NCBI GenBank assembly: GCA_948571325.1
Contig: CAOZKB010000003.1
Location: 1-27,552, forward strand
Length of the DNA stretch: 27,552 nt
Direction: 5' to 3'
DNA from: an uncultured Candidatus Saccharibacteria bacterium
GTDB taxonomy: Bacteria; Patescibacteriota; Saccharimonadia; Saccharimonadales; Saccharimonadaceae
Positions within the stretch are counted from its first letter, which is position 1. Each line of letters starts with the position of its first letter. Below the pieces are notes generated by a model that was not told where the DNA came from, made no database searches, and saw only the letters and a list, made by a program, of their open reading frames with translations. Of this stretch, positions 8,245 through 14,646 are shown one piece after another. The position numbers and the translations under genes were made by a program.

Positions 8245-9260
8245 AACTTTCTAGCCTTTCTACGGATGGTTTCAACCAACCAATTTAATAAATATTTCGG
8301 GCGGTTTATTATAATATCCTGCGCAGATACGAATTCAACAACTTCGCCGCCAAAACCGGTTTTGAAAGTCGTTACACCGGCATAACGATGCCCAGTAGAG
8401 ACTTTACCATTAGCATCTTTAGGGGCAATCCCCCAAAGGTTATAGCGTTTTAGACCTAGCTTTTTTAAATCTTTGATTGCCTGCCACTGCAAAGCATAGG
8501 CGCCTGGAAGCTTATGATTAAGCTCGGTCGAAGCAGCCTCAAAATACTCTGCCTCCTCACCCGACCAAAAAACTAAGCCATAAGCAATTGGCTGAGCATC
8601 ATTAGTTTGTGCCACGTAAATCCGAATGTTTTGACCAAAAGCCGTACGCTCAGCTAGTATAGTTTTTAAATCTGGCGGCACAAACCCTTGCCGCGCGGCT
8701 GTTTCCGCCTGTACTGCGCGGAATTCACGAAAGATTTTCTCCGAGTTGGCATACCAGACGCTAATTCCTAGGCGTTCACTGCGACGCACTTCGTAACGAG
8801 TTTGACGACGCATTTCTTTCAATAAGTCGTCTTCGGACTTCGTCAAGTCTAACATTACTGTATGCTCGGCGTGTAGGTGCATCGGAGCCTTTTGACAGCC
8901 TTGAGTCTGAAGAATTTTAGTATTCTGTGCGCTAGCTCTGAGTTGCGGTCTCAACCGAATAAACACGCATTTTTCCCGCTTAGCCACGGATTTAATTTCA
9001 TCAAATGCCGCTTTTATTAGCGCATTATCCTGCCAGTCGATTAGTGGTCCGCCTGGCACTTCCAAATAGCGTCCACGTTTAGCATTTTTAACAATCATCA
9101 GACACCAGCCGCGGTCGGCAAAATCAGTAAAAATTACCTTATGGCCAACCAATTCATTCATTTTACCCCACTCGGGCGACTGCAGAAAGTTCGCCTCGGG
9201 GAATTTTTGTTGAACTTTTAGCCAAAGTTCTGCTCTATCACTCTTCTTCACCTTATTCAT
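8241..9260 (-). CDS. FemAB-family peptidoglycan interpeptide-bridge ligase (copy 1)
   Basis: The 339-aa product is paralogous to its downstream neighbour: ANFLQSPEWGKM, RYLEVPGGPLIDWQD, MRRQTRYEVRRSERLG and LPGAYALQWQAIKDLKKLGLKRYNLWGIAP align with the same landmarks. It should be a cytoplasmic aminoacyl-tRNA-dependent ligase acting on a peptidoglycan precursor. I place the start at the ATG at 9260. An in-frame TTG at 9269 would add three residues and is possible, because the Shine-Dalgarno-like GAGGA lies between them. The start overlaps the end of the aminotransferase gene, as expected for translational coupling. Confidence 0.9.
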   Translation of the reverse strand: MNKVKKSDRAELWLKVQQKFPEANFLQSPEWGKMNELVGHKVIFTDFADRGWCLMIVKNAKRGRYLEVPGGPLIDWQDNALIKAAFDEIKSVAKREKCVFIRLRPQLRASAQNTKILQTQGCQKAPMHLHAEHTVMLDLTKSEDDLLKEMRRQTRYEVRRSERLGISVWYANSEKIFREFRAVQAETAARQGFVPPDLKTILAERTAFGQNIRIYVAQTNDAQPIAYGLVFWSGEEAEYFEAASTELNHKLPGAYALQWQAIKDLKKLGLKRYNLWGIAPKDANGKVSTGHRYAGVTTFKTGFGGEVVEFVSAQDIIINRPKYLLNWLVETIRRKARKL

Positions 9261-10419
9261 CTTCCTCAAAATCGTGTTCGGAAATTATTTCACGGGCATA
9301 AAGTAGTTTTTCGGGCGAATACCAAGTAGGTAAATTAATGATTTTACTAGCTACATCTACTGTATTAGGACACTTCTTCTCCGGAAAATCCACTTCATCA
9401 GCATAGCGTGCTGGCGAAACTGGCACATCATACCAGATTTCATCAAACATAAAACCGTTTTCGCGCAGTTCTTCTAGAACTTGAGCGCGATCTTTAACGA
9501 ACTTATGTTCACGCAGAACGCCAGTCGGTAAATTATCAAGTTGTCTTAACACCAACTTAGCCTGCCAATGAGGCAACTTAACATCCAAGTTAAGCTCCGC
9601 GTCCGCTGAGCGCTGAATCCAGTGAAGTTTAATAAAACCACCCGCGATGAACTTGCCGATATGCAGCCGGTAGCCCAGCCGCATTAACGCGCCTAGCATC
9701 GGGTACCAGCGATCACGACGACGGTCGGCTTTTTTGGGTAGTAAAGCCGGCTGATTAACCATGCGACAATTGAAATCTCTGAGGATTAACGCGCCGCCTG
9801 AAATCGTATCAATAGCCTTGCCCTTGCCAAAAGATAAGACTGCGGCAGTGCCAATAGTGCCCATTTCGCGCCCATCCGCATAAAAACGACCAGCGGAATG
9901 AGCCAAATCTTCGACGATTTTTACCTGACAACGTTCGGCGATTTTCTCAATCAAACGGATATCGCTCGAAATTCCCAAGGTATTCTGGATAATAATCGTC
10001 TTGGCTTTGGGGTGACTTTTGAGAGTTTGCGCCAAACTTCTCGGATTATATTGCAAAGTTTCTGGATCAATATCGGCGAAAACCGGTTCGCAACCAGCGG
10101 CTTTAACCGCGCGCGCCACAGCAATGCAAGTCAATCCCTGAATAACCACTTGGCTGCCTTTGGGTGCCACGGCCACTAAGGCAGCAGCTAAGGCGGAGCG
10201 ACCGGTATGATATAGTGCTATGCGGTCTTCAGCATTTTCACAAATCCCACCGCCAACTTTGGGTCCGTATTGAATTTTGCTTGAACGACTGGGGAATACT
10301 TGATACTTCTTCGCTAGCGCAGCTTTGAGTTCGGCGCTATGCTTGGCTTTGCCACGCGTAAAAAGTTGCCGAAGAGTCTGCCCTGCGGAATAATTTGAGG
10401 CCTGACCAAGAAAAATCAT
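9253..10419 (-). CDS. DegT/DnrJ/EryC1/StrS-type PLP aminotransferase
   Basis: The 388-aa protein belongs to the sugar aminotransferase family, which usually transfers an amino group from glutamate or glutamine to a nucleotide-linked keto sugar. The segment YHTGRSALAAAL is the usual N-terminal substrate/PLP region. FADIDPETLQYNP and VEDLAHSAG (with the PLP-contacting Asp) follow, and SFGKGKAIDTISGGALIL carries the Schiff-base Lys (the second K, in the SFxxxK arrangement). Family members with an SF..K..GG signature act in amino-sugar synthesis for surface glycans; the acceptor here is unknown. The start overlaps the hydrolase stop (ATGA). Its location among Mur and FemAB genes suggests a role in peptidoglycan or attached polymer modification. 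Confidence 0.83.
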   Translation of the reverse strand: MIFLGQASNYSAGQTLRQLFTRGKAKHSAELKAALAKKYQVFPSRSSKIQYGPKVGGGICENAEDRIALYHTGRSALAAALVAVAPKGSQVVIQGLTCIAVARAVKAAGCEPVFADIDPETLQYNPRSLAQTLKSHPKAKTIIIQNTLGISSDIRLIEKIAERCQVKIVEDLAHSAGRFYADGREMGTIGTAAVLSFGKGKAIDTISGGALILRDFNCRMVNQPALLPKKADRRRDRWYPMLGALMRLGYRLHIGKFIAGGFIKLHWIQRSADAELNLDVKLPHWQAKLVLRQLDNLPTGVLREHKFVKDRAQVLEELRENGFMFDEIWYDVPVSPARYADEVDFPEKKCPNTVDVASKIINLPTWYSPEKLLYAREIISEHDFEEDE

Positions 10420-11756
10420 TTCTTACCTCGCTTGGTTTTGCTGCGGTTATGAGATTTTTTACTACTAATCTTGCGTTTAGCCTTTTCTAGGCGACCGACT
10501 TTGGGCACGGAGCTAGAAGTAATCATACGGCCGGTACTAGTGGCTTTGCCTTCTGAGCCGAGCGGCATAAAATCAACTTTTTCTTCGGTACTCTCCGCCA
10601 GCTCCTCAAGCAGACTACTTCTTGTTTCACTATCTTCAGCATCGGTTTTACGTTTACCTTTCAGTAGTGATAACGAGGCAGAGCGTTTACTAGGATCCTC
10701 AACCTCGGTAGGCTTAGCCTTCTTCAGGCTAGCCGAAGCGGAACTAACTACAGAATCAGTATCGGGCACATCCCGCTCAGTGCTAGCCTTACGAAAACCA
10801 GCCGAGGCAGAATTAGCTTGCACATTAGTAACTTTGGCAGTTTTTTTACTCAAATCCTTATCATAGCGTACCGCCGCACCTTCGGCGTCTGTCGCCACCA
10901 TACCATCAGTAAGTTTTTCATCCTTATGCAAAACCAACTTTGTAGGCACACTCGAAACCACTTCACTGCCGGAATCTTGAGTTTTTAAGATAGGCTCGGG
11001 AGCTTTTTTAATGGCGAGCGCGGCGGAATTTTTTGTCGTGTCGGCAACTACCGGTTTAATCTTGGGTGGCCGCTTAAGGGTTTTGTAAATAACCTTAGCG
11101 AGCTCCTGTGGGTGCGAAATGTACGGTGCGTGAGTCCAACCCTCGAACATCTCAAGAGTATTATGCGGAATACGCTCATGCATTACTTCAGCCTGCCGTG
11201 GCGGAGTAACCGTGTCAGCAGCACCCCAAAGAATTGAAGTAGGTACAGTAACTTTAGTAAGATCCAGCTTTTTATCAGACTCTAGCATGTTTGACAGAGT
11301 CTTTTTCATATTAGCCGGCGCGCGATCATAATCACTAGCACCAATCAACTTATGCCAAACTTTCTCAACGCCGGGGACCTTCTTAAGAAAGCTGAGTTTT
11401 TTCGACAAGTTACGCGTCATATCACGCTTTTTATCAACCTCATAATAAACCCCAGCACTATCAAGCAGGATGAGATGTTTGAACTTATCCGGTTTTTGAC
11501 TACTGAGATTCAATAAAATTCGTCCACCATTACTGTGCCCTAGCACTACGGCATCTTTCGGAATTCTGCGATCAGCCCATTTTACATAATCCTCAATTGT
11601 CCATACTTTGCGCGAAGGAGCAGTGAGTCCTGGCACATGCAACATTTCTACCTCTACACCTTGCTTCTTCAACAAGTCCAAAGTAGTTTCCCACGGCGCT
11701 ACGGTATAGGTCCAACCATGTATAATATATAGTTTGGGGAGATTTTTTTGCGCCAT
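10416..11756 (-). CDS. Alpha/beta hydrolase with long low-complexity basic tail
   Basis: The product is 446 aa. Residues 1-228 are a complete alpha/beta hydrolase: HGW near residue 13 (oxyanion region), nucleophile Ser75 in GHSNGG, Asp181 in WGAADTVTP, and His209 in GWTHAPY. The substrate is unknown; esterase or lipase-like activity is plausible. Residues about 230-446 are Ser/Lys/Ala-rich and disordered-looking, with imperfect repeats of about 20 residues that contain a (N/S)SAxxxxxKK core, and end in KRGKK. No signal peptide is visible. It starts one base after the MurF-like stop and overlaps the aminotransferase start, so it is a tightly coupled operon member. Confidence 0.85.
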   Translation of the reverse strand: MAQKNLPKLYIIHGWTYTVAPWETTLDLLKKQGVEVEMLHVPGLTAPSRKVWTIEDYVKWADRRIPKDAVVLGHSNGGRILLNLSSQKPDKFKHLILLDSAGVYYEVDKKRDMTRNLSKKLSFLKKVPGVEKVWHKLIGASDYDRAPANMKKTLSNMLESDKKLDLTKVTVPTSILWGAADTVTPPRQAEVMHERIPHNTLEMFEGWTHAPYISHPQELAKVIYKTLKRPPKIKPVVADTTKNSAALAIKKAPEPILKTQDSGSEVVSSVPTKLVLHKDEKLTDGMVATDAEGAAVRYDKDLSKKTAKVTNVQANSASAGFRKASTERDVPDTDSVVSSASASLKKAKPTEVEDPSKRSASLSLLKGKRKTDAEDSETRSSLLEELAESTEEKVDFMPLGSEGKATSTGRMITSSSVPKVGRLEKAKRKISSKKSHNRSKTKRGKK

Positions 11757-11757
11757 T

Positions 11758-13029
11758 TTATTCTAGCCCCCACTTAGCACGGCGTTTGACGGCGGCTTTT
11801 TCGCGACGCGGTAATTTCACAGCATCAGCTGGGTCCGCAAGAAGCTGCTCGATGATCCATTCCAGATATTGACTGCCCTTAAAGATGATAGTTTCTTCGC
11901 CCGTGTTATTTTCTTCGATAAATTTGAGAGCTTTGTGCGGATCAAGGGTGGTGCGCACCGTAACGCCGAGCTCTTTAAGGCGCGGGGCGGTGTATTTTTT
12001 CGTCCGACGACCAACCAAAATCACCATTTCAGGATGCGCTGCGGCAATCAGATCCGCCAATTTCTGATGCTCTTCACCTTCAATTTTGCCTTGATCAACA
12101 ATGTCGCCAATTACCAACCATTTGTGTCCGGCGTGGAGATTTTTGGTCATTTCGAGCATACTTTCAACACTAATGAGATGAGCATTATAACTACTATCGA
12201 TCAATTTTAGGCCATTTTTACCCTGGAAGAATGAACTACGACCAGGCGGTACGGGCATATTAGAAAAATCAGTTTTGAGCGAAAGCTCAAGATATTTTAC
12301 TAGTCGCTCTAACATTAATAATTGAATTGCGAGATCGCGCGGCTGCGGCTGGGCAAAATGAAACGATGCTGAGTCAAATACAAAATCCGTACGCGTAGGA
12401 TAAACATCGTAGCGCTTGAGTGATTTTTTGCTAAATTTAACCACCTCGGCAGTAATATTTTGCGTTGCCTCCACCATACGGGTGTTATCACCATCAATGT
12501 AAACGTATTTTTGAGTATTTTGCGGCAAAGTGGCAAATTCGTGAGTAATGGCAGTATCTATGTCGGGATATTTTCCCTCAGCCACCTCGCGCTCAAACTG
12601 CACCGCATGGGAGCGCCCTAAAGATACCCAAAGTGTCACTTCGGGCCGCAACCAACTGGCTAGAAACTCAGTTTCGCGCGGACGTTCACCATCAATTTCG
12701 ACAATATAAAATTTCCCACTACGCTTGTAATATAGTGCTCGCAGTGGAGCCTGAAAAATCAGCTTAAACCAGCGCAACTTTGACCCGCGAATACCATCCA
12801 TACCGAGTAAATCAAAAGCAATACCAAAGGCCGAATTGGCATCATGCGAGTAGTGCGCTTTATCACCCAGCTCGTATTCTACTAGATGTAGCATAGTGGT
12901 TTTGCCAGCAGAACCCGTGATTGCAATAATCCGCGGTCGCCAACGTTTCAAAGCAAAATTAGCAAAAAATCGAAAATACCCTGCCGCCACGAAATAAAAA
13001 CGCTTTTTTAGACGCATAATTAGAGTCAT
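11758..13029 (-). CDS. MurF-like Mur ligase family protein
   Basis: I use the ATG at 13029, giving 423 aa. A longer in-frame start at 13140 has a non-conserved N-terminal extension that crosses the promoter. The protein has the ATP-binding P-loop ITGSAGKTT (about 37-45), a Mur central-domain segment with LGRSHAVQF, and IDSSYNA(H)LISVESML, which corresponds to the MurF D-x-YNANP-x-S signature. The C-terminal domain includes WLVIGDIVDQG and VILVGRRT. MurF adds D-Ala-D-Ala to the UDP-MurNAc tripeptide. The short N-terminal domain means this could instead be a related Mur ligase for another precursor. It heads the operon that continues to 6685, and its -10 is 6 nt from the ATG (leaderless). Confidence 0.82.
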   Translation of the reverse strand: MTLIMRLKKRFYFVAAGYFRFFANFALKRWRPRIIAITGSAGKTTMLHLVEYELGDKAHYSHDANSAFGIAFDLLGMDGIRGSKLRWFKLIFQAPLRALYYKRSGKFYIVEIDGERPRETEFLASWLRPEVTLWVSLGRSHAVQFEREVAEGKYPDIDTAITHEFATLPQNTQKYVYIDGDNTRMVEATQNITAEVVKFSKKSLKRYDVYPTRTDFVFDSASFHFAQPQPRDLAIQLLMLERLVKYLELSLKTDFSNMPVPPGRSSFFQGKNGLKLIDSSYNAHLISVESMLEMTKNLHAGHKWLVIGDIVDQGKIEGEEHQKLADLIAAAHPEMVILVGRRTKKYTAPRLKELGVTVRTTLDPHKALKFIEENNTGEETIIFKGSQYLEWIIEQLLADPADAVKLPRREKAAVKRRAKWGLE

Positions 13030-13035
13030 ATAATT

Positions 13036-13044
13036 ATTATAGCA
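13036..13044 (-). promoter_or_regulatory. Promoter of the envelope operon, leaderless geometry
   Basis: The minus strand reads TGCTATAAT, followed by six bases (AATTAT) and the ATG of the MurF-like gene. No Shine-Dalgarno is possible in this spacing. Confidence 0.65.
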
Positions 13045-13075
13045 TGGAATTTTGACCACTGGCGGCGTTTTTCTA

Positions 13076-13104
13076 TTGACTTTTTGAGTTATGTGTGATA
13101 TAAT
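13076..13104 (+). promoter_or_regulatory. Promoter of unknown gene at 13224 (repeat module)
   Basis: TTGACT (13076-13081), a 17-nt spacer ending in TGTGA, and TATAAT (13099-13104). The stretch 13067-13109 matches the inverted promoter region 18538-18580 at 41 of 43 positions. Predicted start is near 13111. Confidence 0.78.
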
Positions 13105-13110
13105 GGAAGG

Positions 13111-13223
13111 ATGGGGTGTTATTACACTAGGTAATCGCAAATTTTATGGGATAAAAAGAGCCTAGAGTGATTTTTTGAGGTACCTTAAAAGTTTGCGACA
13201 GATCAAAAAGGAGGGTCTTAGAG
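13111..13223 (+). promoter_or_regulatory. Structured 5' leader with terminator-like hairpin and alternative pairing
   Basis: CACTAGG (13125-13131) can pair with CCTAGAGTG (13161-13169, 2-nt bulge), and TTTTTT follows at 13171-13176: an intrinsic-terminator shape inside the leader. TCGCAAA (13135-13141) can instead pair with TTTGCGA (13192-13198), extended by TTTTA/TTAAAA. The two pairings interleave, so they compete or form a pseudoknot. AAGGAGGG at 13208-13215 is the ribosome-binding site. This suggests attenuation; no ligand or known class was recognised. Confidence 0.5.
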
Positions 13224-14258
13224 ATGAGTGAGTTATTTTCAGCAAGATTGAAGAAACTGAATGAAGAAGAACTAAAAAATGCGTTCGGTGAGCGCGCTAA
13301 AGTGGAATGCATAGAGAATTTTTTCCACGAGAAGCAAGTCAAGCTCGAGCTAAATTCCGAGTTTAGTCCCTATAATAATCTGTGTGTAAAGTACCATAAT
13401 CCAGAAGTTCGTTGCAATGATGATGGCTCAGTAACAGACGCGTCGATTAGAGAGGCAGACATCTTTAGTGGCGGATTCCTTGCGCCATGGTTTACGTCTA
13501 TATTTGGCGAAACATTCAGTCGCGTTTCTACGAAGTTCATAATAGGACATTTCGACAAAGAAGATAGTTATTTCGCAGTTTATGATAACGGCATTAACCC
13601 AGTTCCGGGGGTGAACGATATTTTATTGCGTTTTCAAGCCAATGACGGTCAACTAACGCAGAAGTTCCTTGACGGTCTACAAAAATCAGCAAAATACTTC
13701 GCAAAAGCAATCAGCAAGGATGAGGAGTATTATATTACCGTTATGAGCATGTACCAGAAAATAACCACCTTTGGTAACGTAGCCAGGCAGAAAGTACGGG
13801 TATCCCACCAAGACATGGCTCGACTCGATAGAGATCTTTTCCCAAGACAATTTCAGCATCGTAGGATCGATAACGGGGTTTTCTTCTGCGCTGGCTGGAT
13901 GATTGACTACCGAGGAAATGAGATTCAACCAAATTTTCAGACGGTGTCATGTGAATGCGCTCGGAGAACATCAACAGAAGAGGTGATCGAAACATGGACG
14001 GCTCCACGGAATGGCGACATTTGTCTGTCTTGTTGGATGTCTGACAATGGTGAGGTCTCCTTGAGGTACGGTCGACCATACTACCCACGTCACGGGAATG
14101 CTGATGCCACGAAGCATCAACTGAGACGGATGGAGATTCTTCGTAGAGCGATCATCAAAAAATTGGAGACAAACGCCGAACAATGGAGCACGCCCGACGA
14201 AATCTATTATTCAAGCATCCACTGGGAAGACCAAGACACAGATTATGGTCGACGTTAA
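13224..14258 (+). CDS. Conserved-looking protein of unknown function
   Basis: The product is 344 aa. I do not recognise the family. There is no signal peptide or membrane helix; the composition is that of a soluble globular protein with many aromatic and charged residues. The C-terminal part has four cysteines arranged C-E-C and C-L-S-C, separated by about 25 residues (near 248-275), which may bind a metal. The start is firm: AAGGAGGG lies 8 nt before the ATG. It stands alone on the plus strand, divergent from the MurF operon, with its own promoter, a structured leader and a strong terminator. It has no reverse-transcriptase YxDD, nuclease or recombinase motif that I can see. Confidence 0.85.
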   Translation: MSELFSARLKKLNEEELKNAFGERAKVECIENFFHEKQVKLELNSEFSPYNNLCVKYHNPEVRCNDDGSVTDASIREADIFSGGFLAPWFTSIFGETFSRVSTKFIIGHFDKEDSYFAVYDNGINPVPGVNDILLRFQANDGQLTQKFLDGLQKSAKYFAKAISKDEEYYITVMSMYQKITTFGNVARQKVRVSHQDMARLDRDLFPRQFQHRRIDNGVFFCAGWMIDYRGNEIQPNFQTVSCECARRTSTEEVIETWTAPRNGDICLSCWMSDNGEVSLRYGRPYYPRHGNADATKHQLRRMEILRRAIIKKLETNAEQWSTPDEIYYSSIHWEDQDTDYGRR

Positions 14259-14273
14259 TTAATGTCGCGGACG

Positions 14274-14305
14274 ATAACTCCCCCAATATTGGAGGAGTTA
14301 TTTTT
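14274..14305 (+). terminator. Intrinsic terminator after the gene at 13224
   Basis: ATAACTCC (14274-14281) pairs with GGAGTTAT (14294-14301). The inner CCAATATTGG lengthens the stem across one C/A mismatch, and TTTT follows. Confidence 0.85.
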
Positions 14306-14422
14306 GATGGATATAGTGAATGCTCGGGGTGAATAATGAAGACTATGGGCGTTTGATTAGGACTTGATTATTATCACTGTTGTAATTTTTACAACAATAT
14401 TACAATAAGCAGGATATTTTCG

Positions 14423-14431
14423 TGTTATAAT
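14423..14431 (+). promoter_or_regulatory. Extended -10 promoter of leader RNA copy 2
   Basis: TGTTATAAT followed by TAAAA. The predicted start is at 14437, the first paired base of the RNA stem. There is no convincing -35. Confidence 0.65.
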
Positions 14432-14436
14432 TAAAA

Positions 14437-14585
14437 TGCGATAATTTTATACAATTTGGATGTACGCTGTTTTTATGCAGCTATACCGTTAATGTTTGAG
14501 ACGGGCATCGTGAGGATACCCAAACGGATGTTAACGGTATGCGTGCATCATGTATAAGGTTATCGCACCTCGCGGTGCCCTTTTT
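14437..14585 (+). ncRNA. Rod-like structured RNA upstream of surface-protein gene (copy 2 of 3)
   Basis: The roughly 149-nt RNA folds almost end to end. A 17-bp closing stem (14437-14453 with 14551-14567, two G-U pairs) is followed by a 9-bp stem (14459-14467 with 14541-14549). A 5'-side bulge holds a small hairpin with a U5 loop (14466-14481). Then come a 10-bp perfect stem (14483-14492 with 14531-14540) and an apical hairpin GGGCATC-GTGAG-GATACCC (one mismatch). The terminator GCACC-TCGC-GGTGC (14565-14578) plus TTTTT ends the RNA and overlaps the 3' end of the closing stem by 3 nt. TGCCC (14576-14580) can also pair with GGGCA in the apical loop. It could be a leader attenuator for the gene at 14647, or a stand-alone small RNA. 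A 6S-like identity was considered but the conserved features were not confirmed. Confidence 0.72.
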
Positions 14586-14646
14586 GTTGGTGAATAAAAA
14601 TTGGCACTGAGCAAAGCGTAATTATAACAAAAGTGGAGGAAGCACA

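Noticed and set aside
13030..13140. 37-residue N-terminal extension of the MurF-like protein
   Set aside because: It would cross the promoter at 13036-13044 and the divergent promoter at 13076-13104, and its sequence is not Mur-like.
14437..14585. Identity as 6S RNA or SRP RNA
   Set aside because: The rod shape with a one-sided bulge recalls 6S, but the other two copies branch differently. The SRP apical GGAA/GGAAGCAGCC signature is absent. Three copies each beside surface genes argue against a single housekeeping RNA.
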